From positions 1 to 21,106 of the forward strand of contig NZ_JBQCEE010000049.1 of assembly GCF_051960575.1 (NCBI RefSeq): a stretch of 21,106 nt of DNA. The letters are read 5' to 3'. Source of the stretch: JBQCEE01 sp051960575. Its GTDB lineage: Bacteria; Actinomycetota; Actinomycetes; Mycobacteriales; Jatrophihabitantaceae. This document shows, one piece after another, positions 1 through 7,738 of this stretch; position 1 is the stretch's first letter, and each line of letters begins with the position of its first letter. Under the pieces are notes generated by a model that saw only the letters and a list, made by a program, of their open reading frames with translations, was not told where the DNA came from and made no database searches. Position numbers and translations under genes: made by a program.

Positions 1-662
1 CGCTGCTCGGCGCCCCGCCCGCGCCGCCGGTGGCCGACGTCGACCGCAGCATGCCCTTCGAGGCGGTGTCGCTGCTCGCGCCGCTGCCCGGTGCGTCGGA
101 CGAGCCGCCCGTGCCGCTGCCGGTGGCGCAGCCGCTGGCGCCGGCCGCACCCGACGTCGCGCCCGCGCCGCACCCGGCACCCGCGGGCGCCGTGCAGGTG
201 ATGGGCGTCTACTGCAAGAACGGGCACTTCGACGACCCGTCCGCCCGGTACTGCGCGGTGTGCGGCATCTCGATGGCACAACAGACGTTGATCCCCCGGC
301 TCGGGCCCCGCCCGCCGCTCGGCGTGCTGGTGCTCGACGACGGCAGCATCTTCAGCCTCGACAAGGACTACGTGATCGGGCGCGACCCCGGCCGCGACCC
401 CGACGTGCAGCGGGGCACCGCCAACCCGCTGCGGCTCGACGACCCGCACGGGCAGCTGTCGCGCGTGCACCTGCGCATCCATCTCGAGGGCTGGCAGGTC
501 GAGGTCGTCGACCTCGGCTCGGCGAACGGCACCGGCGTGTGGCGTCCCGGCGACACCCAGTGGACGCGGGTGCCCCCGCAGACCCGGATCCCGATCCGGC
601 CGGGCACCCAGGTCGGGTTCGGGCGCAACCAACTGCGCTTCGAGTCGCACACCAACACCTGA
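1..662 (+). CDS. Zinc-ribbon / FHA-domain protein (5' truncated by window edge)
   Basis: The reading frame is open to the left edge (first full codon at base 3), so the true start is probably outside; a GTG at 30 is the first candidate inside. The order is a Pro/Ala-rich low-complexity linker, a short zinc-ribbon-like block (YCKNGHF followed by ARYCAVCG, four-ligand type with Cys/His), then a C-terminal FHA domain. FHA landmarks visible are GRDP, the LSRVHL block with the phosphothreonine-reading Ser/Arg/His, and GSANGT. FHA domains bind phosphothreonine peptides, so the protein is likely a reader for a Ser/Thr kinase, and one is encoded two genes downstream. The stop lies 17 nt before the antiporter ATG, suggesting one transcript. 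The partner and role are inferred; the FHA call itself is firm. Confidence 0.85.
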   Translation, partial: LLGAPPAPPVADVDRSMPFEAVSLLAPLPGASDEPPVPLPVAQPLAPAAPDVAPAPHPAPAGAVQVMGVYCKNGHFDDPSARYCAVCGISMAQQTLIPRLGPRPPLGVLVLDDGSIFSLDKDYVIGRDPGRDPDVQRGTANPLRLDDPHGQLSRVHLRIHLEGWQVEVVDLGSANGTGVWRPGDTQWTRVPPQTRIPIRPGTQVGFGRNQLRFESHTNT

Positions 663-679
663 TCGAACCGGACGCGACG

Positions 680-2863
680 ATGCTGCACCCGAACCTGGAT
701 CTGAACGCGACCGAACTGTTCCTCGCGGACATGGTCGTGATCCTGATCCTCGCCCGGCTGTGCGGCGTCGCCGCGCGTGCGGTGGGGCAGCCGCCGGTCG
801 TCGGCGAGATCGTCGGCGGCATCCTGCTCGGCCCGACGCTGTTCTCCGGGCGGCTCACCGCCTGGCTGTTCAACGGCCACCCGACCTGCACGGTGGCAGG
901 CGTCGTGCGCGCCGGCGCGTGCCCCGCCGCGGCGACACTGCCCGCCGGCACGACGATCGTGCCGGGCGGCAACGCGTTCGACGCGGTGGCCAACCCGACG
1001 GGCGTCGCGAGCAGCCTCGGCCCGCTGACGGCGATCGCGAACATCGGGCTGATCCTGTTCATGTTCATCGTCGGGTACGAGGTCGACCGCACCTTGTTCC
1101 GCGGACGCGAGCGGGTGGCCGTCAGCGTCTCGCTCGGCTCGATCGTCCTGCCGATGGTCGGCGGCACGCTGCTCGGGTCGTGGCTCTACGACCAGCACCC
1201 CAAGATCCACCAGTTCAGCGGCATCGGGCGGCTGCCCACCGCGCTGTTCGTCGGCGCCGCCATGTCGGTGACCGCCTTCCCGGTGCTGGCGCGCATCCTG
1301 ACCGACCGGGGCATGCACCGCACCCGGCTCGGCGGCCTCGCCATCGCGAGCGCCGCTGTCGACGACATCGCCGCCTGGGCGCTGTTGGCGGTGGTGGTCG
1401 GCATCGCGGGCGCCGAGACCGCCTCGACGGCCTCGAGCGCCCACGACGACACGTCATGGCACATCTGGCTGTCCCCGGCCTACCTGCTGGTCATGTTCTT
1501 CCTCGTCCGGCCGCTGCTCCGCATGGTGAACGACCGCTACGTCCGCGCGGGCCGCCTCACGCCGGACCTCATGGCCGTCGTCGTGGTCGTGCTGCTCACC
1601 TCGTCGTTCGCCACCGAGTGGCTCAACGTCCATTTCATCTTCGGCGCGTTCATCGCCGGCGCGTGCATGCCGCGCGAGCGCGGCGAGGCGCTGCGTCAGA
1701 CGATCCTCGAGCGGCTCGAGCAGATCTCGGTGCTGGTGCTGCTGCCGGTGTTCTTCGTGCTGTCGGGCGTGCGCGTCGACCTGTCGACGTTCACCGTCTC
1801 GGACCTGAAGGAACTGCTCGCGATCCTCGGCGTCGCGGTCGGAGGCAAGTTCCTCGGGGCGTTCCTCGGCGCGCGGACCGTCGGCGTGGCCGGACGGCAG
1901 GCGGGCGCGCTGGCGACACTGATGAACACCCGCGGCCTCACCGAGCTGATCATCCTCAACGTCGGCAAGAGTCTCGGTGTGCTGGACACCGGCCTGTTCT
2001 CGCTCATGGTGGTCATGGCGCTGGTCACCACGGCCATGACCGGCCCGCTGCTGCGCGCGATCTACCCGCCGCGGCTCATCGACCGCGACATCGCCGATGC
2101 CGAACGGCAGGCGCTCAAGGGCGAGGCCGCCTACCGCGTGCTCGTCGTCGTCAACGAGCTCACCGACACCGACCTCGTCGACACCGCCATCGACGTCGGC
2201 GCGGCCCGCGCGGGCGGCGGCGGCGCCGAGGTGCTGCTCGCCCGCATGGTGCCGCAGCAGAAGGCCGACCGGCTCGAGATCGGCGCGGGACTCGGGCAGG
2301 AACTGCTCGTCATGACCTCGACGCTGTCGACGCTGCACGGCCTCGCGGCGCGCGGCGCCGGCCGCGGCGTCACCACCCGCGTCCACGCGAAGTTCAGCGA
2401 GGGCGACCTCGCCGACGACCTGACCGCGCTGATCATGGACGTCGACCCCGACGTCGTCGTGCTGGACGCCGACACCCGGCTCGCGTCCCACGACTTCATG
2501 CCGCGCATCGTGCGGCGGCGCGCGGCCGCACCGGCGACCGTCGGCTCGGTCGCGGTGCTCGCCGGCCGCGGGGGCGCCGACACGGCGGTGGCCGTGCAGG
2601 TGGCCGCCGCGCTCGCGCTGAGCCGCGGGGTGCCGCTCGTCGTCACCGGGGGTGGCCGCGCCGAGCGCATCGCCGGCGACCTCACGCGGCACGGCATCGC
2701 CGCCACCAGCGGCGACATCGGCGACGACACGCTCGTCGTCGGGCATGCGGACGAGCGCGGCACGCACCTCGTCGCCCGCGCCCGGCCCGCCGAGGAGGCC
2801 GACCAGATCGACGAGTGGGCAGGCACGCTGTCCGCTCGCACGCCCGCAGGAGGAACGGTATGA
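680..2863 (+). CDS. CPA2-family monovalent cation/proton antiporter with C-terminal cytosolic domain
   Basis: This 727-residue membrane protein of the Kef/Nap-type CPA2 family exchanges Na+ or K+ for protons across the cytoplasmic membrane. Residues about 15-465 form a hydrophobic multi-helix domain. It contains the QPPVVGEIVGGILLGP signature near the N-terminus and an Asp pair (D228-D229, in VDDIAAW) at the ion-binding position of this superfamily. Residues about 480-727 are soluble and look like two degenerate USP-type alpha/beta units, which probably regulate transport. The ATG at 680 was chosen because it follows the FHA stop and precedes the first membrane helix; ATG 731 is an alternative. 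An extracytoplasmic insertion after the first helices carries two cysteines (C70, C81) that could form a disulfide. The stop overlaps the kinase start (ATGA). The transported ion cannot be read from the sequence. Confidence 0.88.
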   Translation: MLHPNLDLNATELFLADMVVILILARLCGVAARAVGQPPVVGEIVGGILLGPTLFSGRLTAWLFNGHPTCTVAGVVRAGACPAAATLPAGTTIVPGGNAFDAVANPTGVASSLGPLTAIANIGLILFMFIVGYEVDRTLFRGRERVAVSVSLGSIVLPMVGGTLLGSWLYDQHPKIHQFSGIGRLPTALFVGAAMSVTAFPVLARILTDRGMHRTRLGGLAIASAAVDDIAAWALLAVVVGIAGAETASTASSAHDDTSWHIWLSPAYLLVMFFLVRPLLRMVNDRYVRAGRLTPDLMAVVVVVLLTSSFATEWLNVHFIFGAFIAGACMPRERGEALRQTILERLEQISVLVLLPVFFVLSGVRVDLSTFTVSDLKELLAILGVAVGGKFLGAFLGARTVGVAGRQAGALATLMNTRGLTELIILNVGKSLGVLDTGLFSLMVVMALVTTAMTGPLLRAIYPPRLIDRDIADAERQALKGEAAYRVLVVVNELTDTDLVDTAIDVGAARAGGGGAEVLLARMVPQQKADRLEIGAGLGQELLVMTSTLSTLHGLAARGAGRGVTTRVHAKFSEGDLADDLTALIMDVDPDVVVLDADTRLASHDFMPRIVRRRAAAPATVGSVAVLAGRGGADTAVAVQVAAALALSRGVPLVVTGGGRAERIAGDLTRHGIAATSGDIGDDTLVVGHADERGTHLVARARPAEEADQIDEWAGTLSARTPAGGTV
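2848..2853 (+). promoter_or_regulatory. Strong Shine-Dalgarno for the kinase gene
   Basis: AGGAGG lies six bases before ATG 2860, inside the end of the antiporter gene. It fixes the kinase start and indicates independent or coupled re-initiation at the ATGA overlap. Confidence 0.75.
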
Positions 2864-3672
2864 CCAGTCCGACCCACCCGACCCTGACGGGCATCGCCGA
2901 CTACGAGTTCGTCCGATCACTCGGTCGGGGCAACCACGGCGAGTTCTTCGTCGCCCGCACCCCGGCCCGGCTGCCGATCGACGCGGAGTTCGTCGCGGTG
3001 AAGGTGCTCTCCGGCCCGACGTCCGAGGACGTCTTCCGGCGCGCGACCCGCGAGCTGTCGGCGTTCGCCCAGGTGCAGTCGCCCCACCTCGTCCGGCTCT
3101 ACGACGCGGGCCAGCAGGGCGACGCCTTCTTCTACGCGATGGAGTACCTGCCCGACGGTTCGCTGGGCGACGGCCGGCACGACCGCGCGACCGTGGTGCG
3201 CGCGGTGGCCGCGGCCGCCCGGGCGGCGCACGCGCTGCACGAGCACGGCATCGTGCACCGCGACATCAAGCCGCGCAACGTGCTGCTGTCGCCCGAGGGC
3301 GGCAAGCTCGCCGACCTCGGTCTGTCGCAGGTGCTGGCTCCGGGCGTCACGGTCACGGGCATGGGTTCGGTGACCTCGATCGAGTACACCGACCCCGCGC
3401 TCATCCAGGGCGCCGCACCGTCGCGGGCCACCGACATCTACTCGCTCGGCGCCACGCTGCACCGCGGCCTCACCGGCACCGGTCTCTACGGCGAGCTGCC
3501 CGAGGGCGACGCGATGCTCGCGCTGCGCCGCATGTTCGCCTCGCAGCCGACGGTGTCGCCGGCGCTCGACCCCGACGCGGCGGCGATCGTGCACTGGGCC
3601 ATCGCCCCGATGGCGGTCGAACGGCCGGCCACCGCGCTGGTCTTCGCCGAGCACCTCGAGCGGCTCGCCTGA
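2860..3672 (+). CDS. Soluble Ser/Thr protein kinase (Hanks type)
   Basis: The 270-residue protein is essentially only a kinase domain, with no transmembrane helix or PASTA repeats, unlike PknA/PknB. Visible motifs are the Gly-rich loop GRGNHGEFF (about 22-30), the ATP-anchoring lysine K48 in VAVK, the catalytic loop HRDIKPRN (133-140, base D135) and TDIYSLG of subdomain IX. Two positions are unusual. The Mg-binding DFG reads DLG (152-154). The APE at the end of the activation segment appears as DPA in EYTDPALI, losing the usual Glu. Activation-segment Thr/Ser residues are present. It overlaps the antiporter gene by four bases and shares an operon with an FHA protein, so the antiporter tail or the FHA protein is a plausible substrate (inference). 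Confidence 0.9.
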   Translation: MTSPTHPTLTGIADYEFVRSLGRGNHGEFFVARTPARLPIDAEFVAVKVLSGPTSEDVFRRATRELSAFAQVQSPHLVRLYDAGQQGDAFFYAMEYLPDGSLGDGRHDRATVVRAVAAAARAAHALHEHGIVHRDIKPRNVLLSPEGGKLADLGLSQVLAPGVTVTGMGSVTSIEYTDPALIQGAAPSRATDIYSLGATLHRGLTGTGLYGELPEGDAMLALRRMFASQPTVSPALDPDAAAIVHWAIAPMAVERPATALVFAEHLERLA

Positions 3673-3680
3673 CGTGATCG

Positions 3681-3720
3681 ACACCCGTCCCGACCGGTCA
3701 GGGTCGGGGTGAACGGGTGT
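3681..3720 (+). terminator. Hairpin after the kinase operon
   Basis: The inverted repeat has an outer 8-bp stem (ACACCCGT 3681-3688 with ACGGGTGT 3713-3720) and an inner 7-bp stem (CCCGACC 3689-3695 with GGTCGGG 3702-3708). The loop is 6 nt and there is a 4-nt bulge (3709-3712) on one side. It starts 8 nt after the kinase stop and has no U-tract, which is common in high-GC actinobacteria. A terminator is most likely; an operator for murT is the alternative. Confidence 0.6.
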
Positions 3721-3727
3721 TCATCAC

Positions 3728-3733
3728 TACGCT
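3728..3733 (+). promoter_or_regulatory. Putative -10 element of murT-gatD (leaderless)
   Basis: TACGCT, matching TANNNT, lies six bases before GTG 3740, so transcription would start at or next to the start codon. No Shine-Dalgarno is visible. The same layout recurs at other genes in the window. Confidence 0.5.
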
Positions 3734-3739
3734 GGCGGC

Positions 3740-5005
3740 GTGCAGATCGCGGCGGTCGTCCTCGGCAAGGTGACGCTGTGCCTGCTGCGCCTGCTCGGTC
3801 GCCGCGGCAACGCGCTGCCCGGCCTGGTCGTCGAGAAGGTCTTCCCGGGCTACCTCGCGCGGGCGATGGCGGACCTGCCCGAGGGCGTCGTCGTCGTCAG
3901 CGGCACGAACGGCAAGACCACGACCACGAAGATGGTCGCGACGCTGCTCGGCGAGCGGTACCGGGTGCTGACCAACGACACCGGCTCGAACTTCGTCCGC
4001 GGCGCGATCACCGCCACGGTCGAGCACGCGCGCTGGGACGGGCGCCTGCCGTACGACGTCGCGGTCTTCGAACTGGACGAGGCGTGGGCGGTGCGGTTCG
4101 TCGAGCGGGTCGCCCCGCGCCGCGCCCTGCTGCTGAACGTGATGCGCGACCAGCTCGACCGGTTCGGCGAGATCGACACGACGGCACGGCTGCTCGGCCG
4201 GGTGGCGGCGGCGACGACGGGGCACGTGGTGCTCAACCGCGACGACGAGCGCATCGCCGCCCTCGCTGCCGGCACCCGCGCCGAGGTGTCGTACTACGGC
4301 GTCGCCGCCGCCCTGCGGCCGATGTTCCCCAACGACGAGGAGCTCTACGGCGGGCCGATCTCGGTGTCGTCCGAGCCGGCGGCCGTCGAACTGCGCGCGC
4401 TGCCGGAGGCGGGGCACCCCGCGGCCACCTATGCGATCGCCGGTGCCGAGCACGACGTCGTCATCCGCGCCGAGGGGCCGCACAACGCGCAGAACGCCGC
4501 GGGCGCGGCGGCGCTCGCGCTCACCGCCGGGCTGTCGGTCGAGCAGGTGCTCGCAGGGCTCGGCAAGGTGTCGCCCGCCTTCGGCCGTGGCCAGACCTTC
4601 CGCGTCGACGGCCGGGCGGTGACGCTGCAGCTGGTGAAGAACCCGGCGGGCTTCCGGCAGACCCTGCGCACGCTCGACGCCGGCGCGCCCGCCGCGCTCG
4701 TCATCGTGATCAACGACGACTACGCCGACGGACGCGACGTGTCGTGGCTGTGGGACGTCGACTTCCGCGGCCTGGCCGACCTGCCGACACGCCGGTCGAC
4801 CTCGGGCACGCGCGCCGCGGACATGGCGGTGCGCCTGCGCTACGACGAGGTGGCGGTGGACGAGATCGAGCCCGACCTCGAGAAGGCGCTGCGCTCGGCG
4901 GTCGCGGCGGTCGGCCCGGACGAGCGGGTGGTCGTGTTCAGCACGTACACCGCGATGTGGGCCCTGCACGCCGTCCTGCAGCGGCTCGGCGAGGTGGCGC
5001 AGTGA
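3740..5005 (+). CDS. murT: Lipid II isoglutaminyl synthase subunit MurT
   Basis: This 421-residue Mur-ligase-like protein works with GatD to amidate the alpha-carboxyl of D-Glu in lipid II at the inner membrane face, using ATP and glutamine-derived ammonia. Seen are a hydrophobic N-terminus, the P-loop GTNGKTTT (55-62), the Mur central-domain block VFELDEAW, NVMRDQLDRFGEID, and the C-terminal DUF1727 block NDDYADGRDVSWLWD (325-339) with the conserved Asp cluster that serves the GatD active site. The GTG start follows a -10-like hexamer; the stop overlaps GatD's GTG. The protein has a single cysteine (C14), so the Cys4 zinc ribbon typical of the central domain in this family is absent. Confidence 0.93.
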   Translation: MQIAAVVLGKVTLCLLRLLGRRGNALPGLVVEKVFPGYLARAMADLPEGVVVVSGTNGKTTTTKMVATLLGERYRVLTNDTGSNFVRGAITATVEHARWDGRLPYDVAVFELDEAWAVRFVERVAPRRALLLNVMRDQLDRFGEIDTTARLLGRVAAATTGHVVLNRDDERIAALAAGTRAEVSYYGVAAALRPMFPNDEELYGGPISVSSEPAAVELRALPEAGHPAATYAIAGAEHDVVIRAEGPHNAQNAAGAAALALTAGLSVEQVLAGLGKVSPAFGRGQTFRVDGRAVTLQLVKNPAGFRQTLRTLDAGAPAALVIVINDDYADGRDVSWLWDVDFRGLADLPTRRSTSGTRAADMAVRLRYDEVAVDEIEPDLEKALRSAVAAVGPDERVVVFSTYTAMWALHAVLQRLGEVAQ

Positions 5006-5718
5006 ACCCCCTGAAGCTCGTCCATCTCTATCCGCGCGAGATGAACATCTACGGCGACACCGGCAACGTGCTCGTGCTGCGCAAGCGGCTCGAGTGGCGC
5101 CGCCTGCCGGTCGAGGTCGTGCCGGTGCAGGTCGGCGACCCGCTGCCGACCGACGCGGACATCGTGCTCGGCGGCGGCGGCCAGGACGCCGCCCAGGGCG
5201 ACATCGGCGCCGACTTCGCCGCGCGCGGTGCCGAGCTGCGCGCGATGGCCGACGACGGCGTCGTGTTCCTCGCCATCTGCGGCACCTACCAGATGCTGGG
5301 GCACGAGTTCGTGACGCTCGAGGGACGCCGCATCGAGGGCGTCGGCGTGCTCGACGTCGTCACCCACGGGCGGCCCGAGCGGCTCATCGGCAACAACTCG
5401 GTCGAGACGCCGGACGCCGGCCGGCTGGTCGGGTACGAGAACCACAGCGGGTTGACGACGCTGGGCAGCGGCGTGCGTCCGCTCGGCACGACCCAGCCCG
5501 GGCGCGGCAACAACGGCAAGGACGGCACGGAGGGTGCGGTGCGCGACAACGTCATCGGCACCTACCTGCACGGCCCGGTGCTGGCGAAGAGCCCGCGCTT
5601 CGCCGACGACCTGGTGCGCCGGGCGCTGCGGCGCCGCGGCGAGGCCGACGAGCTCGAGCCGCTCGACGACAGCCTGCCGGAGCTCGCGGCGCGGGTCGCG
5701 GTCGCCCGGCCGCGCTGA
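5002..5718 (+). CDS. gatD: Lipid II isoglutaminyl synthase glutaminase subunit GatD
   Basis: This 238-residue class I glutamine amidotransferase (CobB/CobQ-like) hydrolyses glutamine and passes ammonia to MurT for lipid II amidation. The nucleophile is C93 in AICGTYQMLG and the catalytic histidine is H190 in TYLHGP. The N-terminal block LYPREMNIYGDTGN is typical of GatD. The GTG start overlaps the murT stop (GTGA), so the two subunits are translationally coupled, as expected for a 1:1 complex. The length matches the family. A basic/acidic C-terminal tail follows H190 for about 48 residues. Confidence 0.93.
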   Translation: MNPLKLVHLYPREMNIYGDTGNVLVLRKRLEWRRLPVEVVPVQVGDPLPTDADIVLGGGGQDAAQGDIGADFAARGAELRAMADDGVVFLAICGTYQMLGHEFVTLEGRRIEGVGVLDVVTHGRPERLIGNNSVETPDAGRLVGYENHSGLTTLGSGVRPLGTTQPGRGNNGKDGTEGAVRDNVIGTYLHGPVLAKSPRFADDLVRRALRRRGEADELEPLDDSLPELAARVAVARPR

Positions 5719-5746
5719 GGCGCGCAGCGCTGTCGGTGGGCCGTGA

Positions 5747-5752
5747 CAGGAT
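5747..5752 (+). promoter_or_regulatory. Putative -10 element of ppiA
   Basis: CAGGAT (-10-like, A at position 2 and T at position 6) lies in the 78-base gap after gatD. A start about 7 nt further on would give a leader of roughly 38 nt carrying AGGAG (5787-5791) five bases before GTG 5797. No clear -35 is visible. Confidence 0.35.
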
Positions 5753-5796
5753 GGGGTCGTCGAGAAGCAGGCCAGGAGCAGACCCCAGGAGTCGCG

Positions 5797-6333
5797 GTGA
5801 CCGCCGTCGTCCAGCCCACCCAGTACGCCACGCTGCACACCAACGCCGGTGACATCCGGCTGCAGCTGTACGGCAACCACGCGCCGGCGACGGTGAAGAA
5901 CTTCGTCGAGCTCGCCACCGGCGGCCGCGAGTGGACGCACCCGGGCACCCGGCAGAAGAGCAACGACCCGCTGTACAACGGCACGATCTTCCACCGCGTG
6001 ATCTCCGGCTTCATGATCCAGGGCGGCGACCCGCTCGGGCAGGGCTTCGGTGGCCCCGGCTACCAGTTCAAGGACGAGTTCCACCCCGACCTGTCGTTCA
6101 ACCGGCCCTACCTGCTGGCGATGGCCAACTCGGGTCCCGGCACGAACGGCTCGCAGTTCTTCATCACCGTCGCGAACACGGCGCACCTGAACCGGCGGCA
6201 CACGATCTTCGGCGAGGTGGCCGACGCCGAGAGCCGCGCGGTCGTCGACCGCATCGCCACCACCCGCACCGGCCGCAACGACAAGCCGGTCGAGGACGTG
6301 GTGATCGAGTCGGTGACCGTGGAGCCCGCCTGA
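5797..6333 (+). CDS. ppiA: Cyclophilin-type peptidyl-prolyl cis-trans isomerase
   Basis: The 178-residue cytosolic cyclophilin catalyses cis-trans isomerisation of X-Pro bonds in protein folding. The core shows FHRVISGFMIQGGDP (catalytic R67), GGPGYQFKDEF, LAMANSGPGTNGSQFFIT and LNRRHTIFGEV, collinear with mycobacterial PpiA as I remember it. No signal peptide or membrane helix is present. The GTG at 5797 is preferred because AGGAG lies five bases upstream and homologues begin at about this point; the in-frame GTG at 5743 would add 18 residues through the apparent promoter. The rhomboid gene follows after 2 nt, so the two are probably cotranscribed. Confidence 0.93.
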   Translation: MTAVVQPTQYATLHTNAGDIRLQLYGNHAPATVKNFVELATGGREWTHPGTRQKSNDPLYNGTIFHRVISGFMIQGGDPLGQGFGGPGYQFKDEFHPDLSFNRPYLLAMANSGPGTNGSQFFITVANTAHLNRRHTIFGEVADAESRAVVDRIATTRTGRNDKPVEDVVIESVTVEPA

Positions 6334-6335
6334 CC

Positions 6336-7202
6336 ATGGACGGGCCGTCCGCCGATGCGGGCGTGCTGCACTGCTACCGGCATCCCGACCGCGAGACGAT
6401 GATCCGCTGCACGCGGTGCGAGCGGCCGATCTGTCCCGAGTGCATGCATCCGGCCGCGGTCGGGTTCCACTGCCCCGACGACGTCGCGCAGGGGCGCCGG
6501 ACGGTGCGCCGCGAACGCACGAGTGTCGGCGCACTGCTTCGGCAGTCGCCGCCGTACGTGACGGTGACGCTCATCGTGGCGAACGCCGTGGTCTTCGTCG
6601 TCACGGCGGCGATGTCCCACACGGCGTTCCGGCATCCCGAGCTGTCGACGCTGTTCGCCGACTGGCTGCTGCAGCCGCAGGCGGTGCACAGCCAGAACGA
6701 GTACTACCGGCTCGTCACGTCGGGATTCCTGCACGTCTCGCTGCTGCACATCGCGGCGAACATGCTGGCGCTGTTCTTCCTCGGACCGGCCCTCGAGCGG
6801 CTGCTGGGCCCGGTGCGGTTCGCCGCGGTCTACCTGCTCGGCCTGCTCGGCGGCAGCGCGGCGATCTACGCCTTCGGTGACCCGATCACCACGGTCGCCG
6901 GAGCGTCGGGGGCGGTCTTCGCGCTCTTCGGCGCGAGTCTGGTGCTGGTGCGGCGGCTGGGGCTCGACCCGCAGTGGCTCATCGGCATCATCGTGCTGAA
7001 CTTCGTGGTGACGTTCTCGGTCGCCGACATCTCGAAGCTCGGGCACCTGGGTGGCTTCGTCGCGGGCGTGGTGTCCGCCCTGGTGATCGGCGGCCTGCCG
7101 AACCGCCCCCGGCGCTGGTCCGGCGGTCGGCAGGCGACCGGCCTGCTCGGCGTCGGCCTGCTCGTCGTGCTCGTCGTCGCGGTGCGCAGCCTCACCTGGT
7201 GA
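6336..7202 (+). CDS. Rhomboid family intramembrane serine protease with N-terminal zinc-finger-like domain
   Basis: The 288-residue protein starts with a B-box-like cysteine/histidine cluster (about 12-50: CYRHPD, CTRC, CPEC, FHCPDD) expected to bind zinc in the cytosol. A six- to seven-helix rhomboid domain follows. Catalytic features are the GASG motif with nucleophile S191, the partner histidine H237 in LGHLGG, and HIAANML (H138, N142) in helix 2, which stabilises the oxyanion. Rhomboids cleave transmembrane segments of substrate proteins within the bilayer. A basic tail and an extra C-terminal helix (about 265-285) close the protein. ATG 6336 lies 2 nt after the ppiA stop. The substrate is unknown. 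Confidence 0.92.
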   Translation: MDGPSADAGVLHCYRHPDRETMIRCTRCERPICPECMHPAAVGFHCPDDVAQGRRTVRRERTSVGALLRQSPPYVTVTLIVANAVVFVVTAAMSHTAFRHPELSTLFADWLLQPQAVHSQNEYYRLVTSGFLHVSLLHIAANMLALFFLGPALERLLGPVRFAAVYLLGLLGGSAAIYAFGDPITTVAGASGAVFALFGASLVLVRRLGLDPQWLIGIIVLNFVVTFSVADISKLGHLGGFVAGVVSALVIGGLPNRPRRWSGGRQATGLLGVGLLVVLVVAVRSLTW

Positions 7203-7220
7203 ACCGGCGAACCGGCGAAC
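7201..7220. repeat. 8-bp tandem repeat, 2.5 copies
   Basis: The unit GAACCGGC is repeated twice plus half a copy, beginning in the rhomboid stop codon and filling most of the 24-base gap to the convergent PH-domain gene. It looks like a small slippage repeat. Confidence 0.7.
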
Positions 7221-7226
7221 AGGTGC

Positions 7227-7724
7227 TCAGCGGGCGCCGCGGAAGTCGCCGATCGCCCGCGCGACGGCCCACGGGTCGGCGGCGAGGTCGCGCTTGTCGA
7301 GCACCACGAGCCGCTCGCCGGCGTCGATCTCGAGCACGGTCGTGCGGAGGCCGTAGCGCTGCGAGGTGCTCGCGCGCACCGAGGCGACGGCCGACCACGG
7401 CAGCGCGACCCGGTCGAACGGGCCGAAGACCCGCAGGCCGTCGGCGTCGACGACCAGCCGCGGCCGGAACACGAGGTCGGCGACGGCGAGGGCGAGCAGT
7501 ACGAGCACCACCACGATCGAGAAGAACCGTTGCACGGGGTCGGTGCCGAGCACCGCGACGAGGCCGGCGAGCGCCGCCCCGGGCAGCGCGATCACGACGA
7601 GGCGCAGGTCCGGACCGAAGGTGAGGCGGACAGGCCGGCCGAGTGGTGCCGCGCCTTGCCCGGGTGTGGGTCGCGGCGTCGGCCGCCGGCGCGCCGAGGC
7701 GGGATGGTCCACAGGGTTCGGCAC
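7227..7724 (-). CDS. Two-helix membrane protein with PH-like domain (Rv0010c-like)
   Basis: The 165-residue protein has a Pro/Arg-rich N-terminus (1-35), two membrane helices (about 42-61 and 67-86), then a cytosolic bacterial PH-like domain (87-160: RPRLVVDADGLRVFG, LPWSAVASV, GERLVVLDKRDL). This architecture and its place beside crgA match Rv0010c-type proteins of actinobacteria, whose function is not established; a role near the division machinery is only inferred from context. GTG 7724 is the longest plausible start; a GTG four codons later is possible. No clear promoter hexamer sits directly upstream, so it may be read from crgA, 56 bases upstream on the same strand. Confidence 0.8.
   Translation of the reverse strand: MPNPVDHPASARRRPTPRPTPGQGAAPLGRPVRLTFGPDLRLVVIALPGAALAGLVAVLGTDPVQRFFSIVVVLVLLALAVADLVFRPRLVVDADGLRVFGPFDRVALPWSAVASVRASTSQRYGLRTTVLEIDAGERLVVLDKRDLAADPWAVARAIGDFRGAR
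7705..7713 (+). other. DnaA-box-like 9-mer
   Basis: TGGTCCACA differs by one base from the actinobacterial DnaA box TTGTCCACA. It lies in the 5' codons of the PH-domain gene, and two more near matches follow within 70 bases. Confidence 0.3.
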
Positions 7725-7738
7725 AGTGGGGGGCGACC

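Noticed and set aside
1454..2920. 488-codon minus-strand frame opposite the antiporter
   Set aside because: His/Asp/Glu/Arg-rich shadow of a clear membrane protein gene.
5743..5796. Upstream GTG start for ppiA adding 18 residues
   Set aside because: The segment overlaps the likely -10 element and AGGAG points to GTG 5797, where homologues begin.
4840..6534. 564-codon minus-strand open frame opposite murT, gatD and ppiA
   Set aside because: It is antisense to three firmly identified genes. Its composition (Arg/His/Asp/Val-rich, no domain pattern) is that of a GC-rich shadow frame.
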